NCBI GenBank assembly: GCA_028280415.1
Contig: JANQLV010000002.1
Location: 78,973 to 142,972, forward strand
Origin: Saprospiraceae bacterium
GTDB taxonomy: Bacteria > Bacteroidota > Bacteroidia > Chitinophagales > Saprospiraceae
Reading direction: 5' to 3'
DNA length: 64,000 nucleotides
Below are positions 27,524 through 36,900 of the stretch, one piece after another. Both the position numbers and the translations under genes were made by a program. The notes below the pieces were generated by a model that ran no database searches, was not told where the DNA came from, and was given only the letters and a program-made list of their open reading frames with translations. Numbering within the stretch: the stretch's first letter is position 1; each line of letters opens with the position of its first letter.

Positions 27524-29185
27524 ATGAAAAAGCCAATTATCATTTGCATCGACGATGACAAACAAGTACTCAATGCTATTCGTGCGGATATTCGATTGCG
27601 CTACCGAAGCAATTACAAAATCATGGCAAGCGATTCGGCCTCAGAAGTATTAGAAACACTTACCGAATTGAAAAACAAGGGAGAGGTTGTCGCGCTCTTC
27701 CTTTCGGATCAAAGAATGCCCGAAATGCTCGGCGTTGACTTCCTGGAACAGGCAAAACGCATTTTCCCTGAAGCCAAACGGGTTCTTCTTACTGCTTATT
27801 CTGATACCGAAGCCGCCATTCGGGCGATTAATGACATTCAGCTGGATTATTACCTGCTTAAACCCTGGAATCCTCCTGAGGAAAAATTATATCCAATTCT
27901 CGACGATCTTCTGGATCAGTGGAAGGCACAGGTTAGTCCGAACTTCACCGGTCTTAGACTTGTAGGTTATCAATTTTCTCCCGCCACCCACGATATTAAA
28001 GATTATCTAGCCGGTAATTTATTTGCATATCGTTTTTTGGACATTGAGTCAGATAATCTTGCTCAGGAACTCGCTGCAACGAACGAATTGAGTTCAAAGG
28101 ATTTGCCCACTCTTTTTTTTGAAGACGGAAGTTTTATAAGTAATCCCAATCTTACACAGATTGCAGAAAGACTTGGTTTGCAAGTTAAAGCTAAAGAAAT
28201 GCTTTACGATGTAGCAATTATCGGAGCCGGTCCGGCCGGACTCGCTGCTGCAGTTTACGGCGGCTCAGAAGGGCTTAAAACCTTACTCATCGATAAGAAA
28301 GCGCCGGGAGGGCAAGCAGGTACCAGTTCCAGAATTGAAAACTACCTCGGATTTCCGAATGGTTTAAGCGGTCAGGATTTAACGCGCAGAGCTATCACTC
28401 AGGCCACCCGTTTCGGTATTGAGTTTTTGTCTCCTTTAAATGTCAATGGTATTAAGGTGGAAAACAATTATAAAAACTTAATACTTAATGATGGAAGTGT
28501 TATAAAAACAAAGTCTGTCGTTATCGCAACCGGAGTTGACTACCGGCGACTAAACAATAAAGGAGTGGAAGCTTTAACCGGGGCTGGCATTTATTACGGT
28601 GCTGCGACTACAGAAGCTCACCTGTGTAGCGAAAAAGAAGTGTATATAGTAGGCGGCGGGAATAGTGCCGGACAAGGAGCCATGTATCTTTCCAAGTTCG
28701 CAAAAAATGTTTACATCGTCATTCGAAGAGATTCTCTAAGTAGTACGATGTCTCAATATTTGATTGATCAGATCAATAATACTGCAAATATTCATTTGCT
28801 TACTCATACTGAAATAACCGAAACAAAAGGAGAGGGAAAATTGGAAAGTGTAGTGCTTACCAATAACAAAACACAAGCTTCTGAAGAAAAACCTGCCGGA
28901 GTAATGTTTATTTTTATTGGTGCAAAACCCTATACGGAATGGACGCCTGATTTTTTATTGAAAGATCAAAAGGGTTTTATTATTACGGGCAGCTCGGTTA
29001 TAAATCACGAAGATGGAACAAAAGTATGGAAGAAAGAACAAAGCCCTTATCTTTTGGAGACGAGTATCCCCGGGATTTTTGCAGCCGGAGATGTACGTAG
29101 TGGTGCAATGAACAGGGTTGCTTCCGCAGTAGGAGAAGGCGCTATGGCCATTAGCTTCGTGCACAAGTATCTGGCAGAAAACTAA
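27524..29185 (+). CDS. Response regulator receiver fused to FAD-dependent oxidoreductase lacking CxxC
   Basis: A 553-residue protein from the ATG at 27524; an upstream in-frame Met would overlap the kinase gene and break the receiver domain. Residues 1-125 are a receiver domain with Asp10-12, phospho-acceptor Asp62 (FLSDQRMPEM), Thr90 and Lys113 (LLKPWN). Residues about 145-222 resemble a glutaredoxin-like fold without cysteines (GYQFSPATHDIKDYLAGN). Residues 227-553 have the thioredoxin-reductase fold: FAD site GAGPAGL (234-240), NAD(P)H site GGGNSAG (377-383) and the closing GIFAAGDVRSGAMNR. The redox CxxC expected near residue 360 is replaced by YYGAATTEA. It therefore cannot pass electrons through a disulphide like TrxB. 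Databases label this architecture as fused response regulator/thioredoxin reductase; its real acceptor is unknown. Confidence 0.92.
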   Translation: MKKPIIICIDDDKQVLNAIRADIRLRYRSNYKIMASDSASEVLETLTELKNKGEVVALFLSDQRMPEMLGVDFLEQAKRIFPEAKRVLLTAYSDTEAAIRAINDIQLDYYLLKPWNPPEEKLYPILDDLLDQWKAQVSPNFTGLRLVGYQFSPATHDIKDYLAGNLFAYRFLDIESDNLAQELAATNELSSKDLPTLFFEDGSFISNPNLTQIAERLGLQVKAKEMLYDVAIIGAGPAGLAAAVYGGSEGLKTLLIDKKAPGGQAGTSSRIENYLGFPNGLSGQDLTRRAITQATRFGIEFLSPLNVNGIKVENNYKNLILNDGSVIKTKSVVIATGVDYRRLNNKGVEALTGAGIYYGAATTEAHLCSEKEVYIVGGGNSAGQGAMYLSKFAKNVYIVIRRDSLSSTMSQYLIDQINNTANIHLLTHTEITETKGEGKLESVVLTNNKTQASEEKPAGVMFIFIGAKPYTEWTPDFLLKDQKGFIITGSSVINHEDGTKVWKKEQSPYLLETSIPGIFAAGDVRSGAMNRVASAVGEGAMAISFVHKYLAEN

Positions 29186-29250
29186 TTTATACAAGTACCG
29201 AGATATAAATAATGAAAAGCAAAATCAAAGATGGAGTATCTGGTTTTCAT

Positions 29251-29258
29251 TAACTTTG
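29251..29258 (+). promoter_or_regulatory. Bacteroidota -7 promoter box right before a start codon
   Basis: TAACTTTG matches the TAnnTTTG consensus exactly and ends four bases before the ATG at 29263. Transcription would start at or within a base of the start codon, giving a leaderless mRNA. No clear -33 TTG box is visible at the usual spacing. Confidence 0.45.
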
Positions 29259-29262
29259 AAAG

Positions 29263-31467
29263 ATGAAAATTTATAGTCTAAGAATCGTATTTTTATTTTG
29301 TCTCGCCTGCTTTATTTTCACTTGTTCCAAAGAATCTGACCACATTAGCATATATCAGCCAGCACTTGATGATTATTTTATCGAACCTGGCTTCGACTTA
29401 GAAGCAATTGCCTCTGAGCCTCTTATCAAATCGCCTATCGCTATTGATTTTGATGATAGGGGACGTTTGTGGGTATTAGAAATGCCAGGTTATATGCCCA
29501 ATATCGATGGTACGGGAGAAGAAGAACCCGTGGGCCGGATTCTGATCATGGAAGACAGTAATCAGGATGGTCATTATGAATCTGCTAAAGTTTTTTTAGA
29601 TCAATTAGTATTGGCCCGGGCAATGAGATTATGCTACGGAGGATTGCTTTATGCAGAACCTCCTAATCTATGGTTTGTTGAAATCAAAAATGATCAGCCA
29701 GGGAAGAAAACACTGGTCGATTCAGTTTATGCAGTTGGAGGTAATATTGAACATCAGCCTAATGGATTGGATTTGAATATCGATAACTGGATATACAGTG
29801 CTAAAAGTACTTTTAGATATCGCTTAAAAAATGGGAAATGGCTCAAAGAGGCAACTTCATTTCGAGGACAATGGGGAATCAGTCATGATGATGAGGGGCG
29901 CCTTTTTTATAATGATAATTCAAATCCTCTTTACGGAGATTATACGCTGCCAAATCTTTTTAATCAAAATCCCTTTTTCAAAAATGAAAATGGTGAGAAC
30001 GAAGTCATTGTTCCGGATCGACGTGTATATCCCATACAGGCAACAGCTGTAAACCGAGGCTATGTCGACGGGGTTTTAGATGAAAATCTTTTTTTAAAAA
30101 ATTTTACTTCCGCTTGTGGGCCGGTCATTTATCGCGGAGATAATTTCCCGGCAGGGTATAAGGACAATGCCTTTGTCTGTGGTCCGGAGGTTAATCTCAT
30201 AAAAAGGTTGCTCATCCGGGACAGTACTATTATTATCACCGGTAAACAAGCTTACCAGGGAAAAGAATTCTTAATTTCTAAAGACGAAGCTTTTCGACCA
30301 GTCAATTTGTACAATGGTCCGGATGGTGCGCTCTATATCGTAGACTACCACAACGGGATTATTCAACATAAAGTCTATATGACCGCATACCTCCGGGAGC
30401 TTTATCTGGAAAGAGGCCTGGATACCATTGTAAACTACGGCCGTATTTTAAAAGTTAGTCAAAAGCAAACGGAACAAATTCGCTTGCATGGAAAAAGTAA
30501 TTCCGAACTCGTTCAATTTCTTAGTCATCCGAATGGTTGGGTACGAGACCGGGCTCAGCAATTACTAATTCATAAAAATGCAAAAGAGGTAATTCCGCTG
30601 CTGAAAGACTTAGCTCGATCAGAAAGCTTACATGCCCTGTGGGCACTCGAAGGCCTCGATGCTCTGGATGCACTACTTCTTGCAGCACTTGCTGAAAGTG
30701 ATAAGCAGTCAATATGTAAAGCCGCCGTTCAATTAGCTGGTATTTTTTATGATCACAGCGATAATTATCCAGTCTTTCGCAATGCTTTGAAGCATAAAAA
30801 TCCCGAAATTGATTTACAGGTTTGCCTTACTGCAGGAAAGGTCAATGAAAAAGCTTTTGTACAAATTCAAGAAGTTCTGGATCGTTACCCGAATGACACC
30901 CTGTTTATCGAAGCAGCTCTGAGTAGTCTTAGCGGAAAAGAAGATCAGTTCAAATATTTTTTACAAGTAGTCAGAGGAAAACCGGACTCCTACCCTATTT
31001 TGAACTATTTGAATCAATTGATCGAAAAAAGAAAAACGGCTCCGGAAAAAACAAGGATCGAAGAAGTTTACACTGATACCAAAACAGTGGGACTCAATTT
31101 GTATCGTCAGCATTGTGCTGCCTGCCACGGTGAAGACGGATTGGGAAATAAAAATCTGGCGCCTCCAATTTATCAATCAGAATACTTAAGCGGTGATCCG
31201 GAAAAACTGGTATTACTGACACTACATGGCTTACAGGGGCCCATTACGATTAAGGGCAAACGCTACGAACTCAATGCCGTCATGCCGGGACTTAAAGATA
31301 ATCCCGAACTTAGCGATAATGACATTGCCAATATATTATCCTTCGTTCGCAATGCATTCAGTGAGGAACCTCTTGATATAGAAGCGAGTCAGGTAAAGAA
31401 GGCCAGATCAAAATTTCCCAAGGGAAAAATGTATACGGAAGCAGAGTTATTGCGAGAGGGACAGTAA
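29263..31467 (+). CDS. Lipoprotein membrane-bound dehydrogenase with HEAT-like repeats and C-terminal cytochrome c
   Basis: A 734-residue protein. The signal peptide ends in a lipobox-like IFTC (Cys21). Residues about 45-400 form the beta-propeller membrane-bound dehydrogenase domain found in Planctomycetes and Bacteroidota (AIDFDDRGRLWVLEMPGYMP, YRGDNFPAGYKDNAFVCGPE, DGALYIVDYHNGIIQHK). Residues about 410-600 are helical HEAT-type repeats (HPNGWVRDRAQQLL, LHALWALEGLDAL). Residues 605-700 hold one c-type haem: CAACH at 618-622, with Met674 (NAVMPGL) as likely distal ligand. It probably oxidises a sugar or alcohol in the periplasm and passes electrons to a cytochrome chain; the substrate is unknown. 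A leaderless promoter box lies just upstream. Confidence 0.87.
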   Translation: MKIYSLRIVFLFCLACFIFTCSKESDHISIYQPALDDYFIEPGFDLEAIASEPLIKSPIAIDFDDRGRLWVLEMPGYMPNIDGTGEEEPVGRILIMEDSNQDGHYESAKVFLDQLVLARAMRLCYGGLLYAEPPNLWFVEIKNDQPGKKTLVDSVYAVGGNIEHQPNGLDLNIDNWIYSAKSTFRYRLKNGKWLKEATSFRGQWGISHDDEGRLFYNDNSNPLYGDYTLPNLFNQNPFFKNENGENEVIVPDRRVYPIQATAVNRGYVDGVLDENLFLKNFTSACGPVIYRGDNFPAGYKDNAFVCGPEVNLIKRLLIRDSTIIITGKQAYQGKEFLISKDEAFRPVNLYNGPDGALYIVDYHNGIIQHKVYMTAYLRELYLERGLDTIVNYGRILKVSQKQTEQIRLHGKSNSELVQFLSHPNGWVRDRAQQLLIHKNAKEVIPLLKDLARSESLHALWALEGLDALDALLLAALAESDKQSICKAAVQLAGIFYDHSDNYPVFRNALKHKNPEIDLQVCLTAGKVNEKAFVQIQEVLDRYPNDTLFIEAALSSLSGKEDQFKYFLQVVRGKPDSYPILNYLNQLIEKRKTAPEKTRIEEVYTDTKTVGLNLYRQHCAACHGEDGLGNKNLAPPIYQSEYLSGDPEKLVLLTLHGLQGPITIKGKRYELNAVMPGLKDNPELSDNDIANILSFVRNAFSEEPLDIEASQVKKARSKFPKGKMYTEAELLREGQ

Positions 31468-31504
31468 ATATTGAAAGATGAAGATCAATAACCTGATGGA
31501 GGTT

Positions 31505-32791
31505 TTAGCGTGAAGAAGTCAATGCCTGAAATTGCCGGGTAAAAGAGCGAATTATCTGTAATGTCGTCTCATCTTTTTCATAGATAGAATACCAGCCCTG
31601 ATATTCATGCGGCGGATCACCGATGAAATCATGACCTTTCTGCCAGATTGCCCGGGCATGATGGGGGCGTCCCTCTCCTCCCCAGGCCCAAAAATTACAA
31701 CCGGCCATAGCTGTCCTTTCCCGGCATTTTTCCAAAACCATTTCAAACATTGAATTATAAAAACGATTGCGCCACTCCGTACTTGCATCCGGATGATGAT
31801 TGCCCTGATCCCGGGCAATTCCAAATTCTTCGAGTACAATTGGTTTGCCAACAGCTTCGGCAACTTTAAGATGATGTTCCAGATACTTCCTGGCCTTTCG
31901 AATGCCCTTCGCATAGGTCTTTTCCGGCTTCTCCGGATTATACCATCCCCAGTTTTCTATCCAGATATGGATGGTAAAATAATCGATGTATTTTGAACTA
32001 TGGTCTTTTCTAAATTTATTACCAATCGGATAAGGGGTCTCGCCTTCGCTTCCCAATGAAACCAAATGATTTGGATCAAGGCTTTTAATCAAAGCAGCCG
32101 TTTCATGAATCCATTTTCGATACTTTCGGGGATGTAACATTCCCCGGGGTTCGTTACAAAGTTGCCAGGCCATAATCGTTGGATCATCTTTATACTGTTT
32201 TCCGGTATAAGTGTTTTTCCGATTGATCAGTGTTTTGATATGTTCCCGGTAAAGTGCTTTTGCCTTTGGCAGTTTATAAAATTTTGCGGTATAAAAACTA
32301 AACTTTATCCAATTGCCAGTTTCGGGATTATGATAGGGGATTGCTTTATTCGTTACCCAGTTAACGTATTGCGCCATACCTCCGGACCAGGCCCAAAAAT
32401 TACCCAGGCACATTACTGCATGCAGATTTCTTTTCTCCATTTCTGCCAGTAAAAAGTCCAAACCATCGAGTAAGTCTTCATTGTATTGCCCGGGGGCGGG
32501 CATTAAGGTAGGTAACATTCGCCAAGGCTCGGAGTCCGGGCCCTCACTGGCGACCATTATCCGAAGGTTATTGATCCCTAGCGCCTCAAAGCGATCCAGT
32601 TCTCTAAGCAGGCGATTCCGATTGCCTCCGAAGCCTTTGGAGGCCAGATTCATGCCCTGCCAAAAGTTAGTCCCAAGAAAATAATAGCGTTGATCTCCCT
32701 TTTTAAAATGCGCTCCTTCTACGCGAATAAATTCCTGTGCCATTATAAAATTACTAAAGAGTAAGAACAGCAAAAACGATCCTGGTTTCAT
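31505..32791 (-). CDS. Glycoside hydrolase family 5, beta-mannanase-like
   Basis: A 428-residue exported (beta/alpha)8-barrel enzyme with a signal peptide at 1-18. Family 5 marks are the N-terminal YYFLGTNFWQGMNLAS, the strand INNLRIMVASEG, the acid/base Glu in WQLCNEPRGM and the nucleophile Glu in IVLEEFGIARD. The order and the GNFWAWSGGMAQYV segment resemble subfamily 7 endo-beta-1,4-mannanases. It has no T9SS sorting domain, so it is probably periplasmic and acts on oligosaccharides after uptake. It is convergent with the dehydrogenase gene. The substrate (mannan or a related beta-mannoside) is inferred. Confidence 0.88.
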   Translation of the reverse strand: MKPGSFLLFLLFSNFIMAQEFIRVEGAHFKKGDQRYYFLGTNFWQGMNLASKGFGGNRNRLLRELDRFEALGINNLRIMVASEGPDSEPWRMLPTLMPAPGQYNEDLLDGLDFLLAEMEKRNLHAVMCLGNFWAWSGGMAQYVNWVTNKAIPYHNPETGNWIKFSFYTAKFYKLPKAKALYREHIKTLINRKNTYTGKQYKDDPTIMAWQLCNEPRGMLHPRKYRKWIHETAALIKSLDPNHLVSLGSEGETPYPIGNKFRKDHSSKYIDYFTIHIWIENWGWYNPEKPEKTYAKGIRKARKYLEHHLKVAEAVGKPIVLEEFGIARDQGNHHPDASTEWRNRFYNSMFEMVLEKCRERTAMAGCNFWAWGGEGRPHHARAIWQKGHDFIGDPPHEYQGWYSIYEKDETTLQIIRSFTRQFQALTSSR

Positions 32792-32849
32792 CTTGCCTTA
32801 TGCCTTTTGCTCAAAATAGTAATTTAACTTGTGATTTTCAGTGGTTTTG

Positions 32850-32898
32850 AAAAAGGAGGTGCCGGTATTGACCTGAAATTTACACTCCCCGGCACCTC
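32850..32898 (-). terminator. Intrinsic terminator of the SPFH gene
   Basis: A perfect 10-bp GC-rich stem (GAGGTGCCGG at 32856-32865 with its complement at 32889-32898) is followed on the minus strand by C and five Ts (32850-32854). It lies 20 bp past the stop of the SPFH lipoprotein gene. Confidence 0.8.
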
Positions 32899-32918
32899 TT
32901 GATGACGCGTGTTAAATG

Positions 32919-33731
32919 TTAATTCTTCACTTTCACGTTACCTGCATCGATTGGTTCCATGATCATTGGAAGATCGCCGTCCGTAACGATCACTTTTGCA
33001 TTAGGTGATTTAGCTAATTCCTGAAAGGCTTCAATGGATTTGAACTGTAGAATTTTAGCATCCAGACCTTCAGCGATTATCAATTGAGCATCCCGGATAC
33101 CTTTCGCCTCGATCCGCTTTTGCTCTGCCTCTCGCTGTGCCTGCTGGAGTACAAATTCCATGCGCTGTGCCTGCTGTTCTGCTTCGAGTTTTTCTTCAAT
33201 TGCTCTGGCTAAACTCCTAGGTAATTGAATACTTTTTAACAGCACTGCTTCTACTTTAATACCTTTACCATCCATCAATACCATCATCTGATCTCGTATT
33301 GCATTTTCAATAGTTGCTCGTTCTCCTGTGTGCATATCTTTGGCATAAAAACGTGAGGTAACATCCGCAACTGCCGATCTGAAAACTGGTAAGATTACAT
33401 TTTCTTCATAATCTGGACCAATATTTCTCAACAGTTCAGGAGCTTTTCTGCCTTCAATATTGTATAAAATCGATACCTCGGATCCAATTGTCAAGCCTTC
33501 TTTTGAAGGAATACTCAGGTCTACTTCAAGGTTCTCTGTTTGTGTAGATATTTTGATAACTCTGGACGTAAAGGGATTATAAAACTTTAACCCCTGATCA
33601 AAACTATTCTTGGCATATTTTCCAAAAGTTCTCTTTACTCCGACTTCCCCTTCTCGTATAGTAGCACAACTAGCCAGTGTAATGATTAATACCAAGAAAC
33701 CGATAGACTTTAAAACATTTTTCGCATTCAT
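32919..33731 (-). CDS. SPFH (band 7/prohibitin-like) lipoprotein
   Basis: A 270-residue protein. The lipobox LASC (Cys22) closes the signal peptide. The SPFH domain follows directly (REGEVGVKRTFGKY, FYNPFTSRVIKISTQTENLE, LTIGSEVSILYNI, DVTSRFYAKDMHTGERATIE). A helical Glu/Gln/Ala-rich segment at about 165-225 (AIEEKLEAEQQAQRMEFVLQ) is the usual oligomerisation coiled coil. Prohibitin-type proteins form large ring or cage assemblies on membranes. A lipid anchor instead of a transmembrane helix places this one on the periplasmic side of a membrane. It appears monocistronic, with a good terminator after it. Confidence 0.88.
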   Translation of the reverse strand: MNAKNVLKSIGFLVLIITLASCATIREGEVGVKRTFGKYAKNSFDQGLKFYNPFTSRVIKISTQTENLEVDLSIPSKEGLTIGSEVSILYNIEGRKAPELLRNIGPDYEENVILPVFRSAVADVTSRFYAKDMHTGERATIENAIRDQMMVLMDGKGIKVEAVLLKSIQLPRSLARAIEEKLEAEQQAQRMEFVLQQAQREAEQKRIEAKGIRDAQLIIAEGLDAKILQFKSIEAFQELAKSPNAKVIVTDGDLPMIMEPIDAGNVKVKN

Positions 33732-33887
33732 ATTATTCGATTTAAGAGGATCAGTTAAAAGATAGTTATACTATCATTTCTTATAGTAAAACAGCATATC
33801 GATATCAATGTTTAGAAATTGAATAATAAAATCGAATTAATTTTGGGAACCAAGAGCTTGTTTGGATGCTAACACAGCATCTCTAAC

Positions 33888-33919
33888 AAAAAAGTCCCAT
33901 CTAATGACAGGACCTTTTT
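33888..33919 (-). terminator. Terminator hairpin after the M4 protease gene
   Basis: AAAAAAGTCC (33888-33897) pairs with GGACCTTTTT (33910-33919) apart from one bulge, and T-runs follow on both strands. A second 8-bp hairpin (33923-33930 with 33941-33948) lies closer to the stop codon. Together they probably end the minus-strand transcript and insulate the SPFH gene. Confidence 0.6.
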
Positions 33920-33988
33920 CAGGGTATTTATTTATTAGTGTAAATACCACGGCTAAAAATTAATCTCTTAAATCTGCTTAAAACTATT

Positions 33989-36900
33989 TTACTTTTGAAT
34001 TACTATTCTTTCTACGGCAATATTTCCTTCTATGCTTACTAGCGAGATGAAATATATTCCGCTTGTGAGATGGTTAAAATTCAGTTCTTTATCCATTGCA
34101 GTTACCTCTCCTAGAGCCTCCCGGTAAATCACTTGTCCCAAGGTATTAAACAAAATGATATCGGTATCAAGGCTTTCTGTAAAAGCAAGAGACAGTACAA
34201 ATTGCCCTCTGGATGGATTGGGAATAATCTGAAATTTTTCCAAACCAAATACTTCTTCCGTACTTACAATATTGGTTACGTGAATCGGCGTTTCTACAAA
34301 CATTTTACAACCTTCTGAATCAATGACTTCCAGCAGGATCGTATAGTCCCCCATTTCGGTATAAAAATACTCTTCATTAAGATTTGTCAGAGTATCGCCA
34401 GATTGCATTATCCACATCACACTGGCCGGACTAATATCCAGTATCGCTTGTAAACTAAATGGTTCATTGATATTTACTGTATCTGCCGAAATTAGGGCAT
34501 CAAGATCAAAGGGAATTTCATTTATGGTAACTTCCTGTTCAAAAGAGCTTGAACCTACAGCATTGCTTACTTCGAGGCTGATGGTATAAGTCCCTGGTGT
34601 TTGATAGTTATATTCCAGACTAGAATTGCTTGTTGTCACTGTATTTCCATCACCCATATTCCAGTGATAGTCATAATTTCCAGCTGGTGTCGCATCTAAG
34701 AATACCGTATTATCACAATCGGTATCCTGTACCAAACCAAAAGATGCAGCATCAGGAGGCAATACCGTACCATTACAAGACCAGGCCAATTCAAAACCGG
34801 AAAAATTGATTGCTCCGTTTGATATGAAATGCAAAGTCATCGCCGGGCCGGTAGAAGAACGGGTTGTTCCCGAACTCAGTCCCCCACTGGCTTCATCAAT
34901 CAATGGCGCATTAATACTGTTTCCATCATAAATAAGCAGTTTATCGACTTCAGGTTGAACCAAAAACGAATTAAGGGTCAAAGTAACAAAATCTGCTCCC
35001 GTGGGTTCTATTACAATAATATAATCAGAGTTATCAGCATAATTGCCATCGGGACCACCCTGATCGAATATCAAACCGTTACAGCTGGTGAAATATGCCG
35101 ATCCGGTAGTTTCCAGAGTAAGGGAATCACAAAAGCTAATCACAATATTCTGCTCGAATAAAGCAGAATCACAACCCAGACTATTACAGGTAATCAGAGA
35201 GATTTCAAATAATCCTTCTTCCTCATATTGATGCATTGGCGAGCTTTCTGTCGAAGTATTTCCGTCTCCGAAATTCCATAACCAGGAAGTAGGTCCATTT
35301 AAAGTTTGATCATTAAACTGATAAAGGCCATCGCAAAGATCCAGCGTCTCAATACCATAATTGGTTTGTGGGAAAGGCAATACTTCCATTTTAACAGGAT
35401 AATCCAATACAAACTGACTGGTATCTCCGCTTTCCATATTAATATTATAAAAATAAGTACCAGCCGTAAGATCAGTAGCATCAAAATCGAATACGACAGG
35501 TGCATTATTTCCCGGAGCAATTTCTCCGGACTGGTTTTCTAGAAGTAACCAGGCCACTGAATCTTCAAATACGCTATAGTATAAATCATCTGTTCCAATA
35601 TTAAAAATCGTAAATGCTGTATCGAGTTGATCTCCTGCATTCAGTGTAACGCAAATAGAATCGGGATTAAGGCTAAGAATACCGCCTGCTCCGATGTTTA
35701 ATTCCATTGTCGTTATATCGCTGCCAAGACAATTAACGACATTTTGGGTAATGGTATAAGTCCCCGGCGTCGTGTACTGATGTATTGGCGCTGCTAAACT
35801 GGAGCTGGTGCCGTCTCCAAAGTCCCATTGATACTGTCCGCTAAACTGTGATTCATCAATAAATTGTACAGGAGCATTTAGAGCTATAGTAGACGAAGCA
35901 GTTGTAAAGCCAGCAATTGGCGGTTCATAAACAGGATTGGCCAGGGAGTAAGAAAATGCAAACCCTTCGAGCGGATTATTTTCATTAAACTGATCTGCTT
36001 CTACAAGAATAGTCACTACGCCGGATGACGTTTCCACCGTCTGATTCAGGCCGATACTCCCGGTATATTGAGCAAGGATAGGCGCATTTATATCGTCCCC
36101 ATCATAAACTCTTAAAAAATTCCCAAAGCCAATATCAAATGCTTCAAAGTGCAGCAATAAAGGTTCTTCTGTGGGTGGATCAATAACTATAATGGAACTG
36201 ACTTCATTATTCAAAATCCCCATTCCCGCAGGATCCAGAATCAATCCCGAGCAATCATTCAAAACCTGCATACCAGTGTCCTGCATAATCATTGCACTAC
36301 AGACTGGACTATTACTGTCAATTACAATGTAAGCAGTCTTGCTAACCGTTTCCGTACTACCATCGCAAAGATTAACGGTCAAGGTTACAGTATAAACCCC
36401 TTCCTGGGTATAAGTGTGCGTCGGATTATTTTCCGTACTGGAGGCGCCATCACCAAAATTCCAGCTTACCGTTTCGTAATCCAGACTATTATTAAAAAAA
36501 TCGACATCAACCGGGGCATTGCAAAATATTCTTTGCGATTCAAAATCTACAATTGCCTCTTCACTGATTGGGCTTCCCAGGCCTACTGCATGCCAGGCAT
36601 TCACTGTCGACCGGTATTCCTGACTACAAGGACCGAACAAATCCAGTGCACTCAGTGCCCCAAAATAAGCCGCATCCGGATAATGAGAACTTGGTGTAAG
36701 ATAAACCGCTAAATTTCGATATGAGATGGCAATCGCTTTTTCCCAGCCAATGCCCTCAACTTCAAAAGTATCACCATTGTCATTTATTCCCGAACCTCCT
36801 TCACTTAGCAAATAAAACCAATAGTTTTGTACACCACTATTGAAATGTACACCGCCATTGTCAAAACTATCATAAATCCAGTACTCGCCAAAATAGGTAT

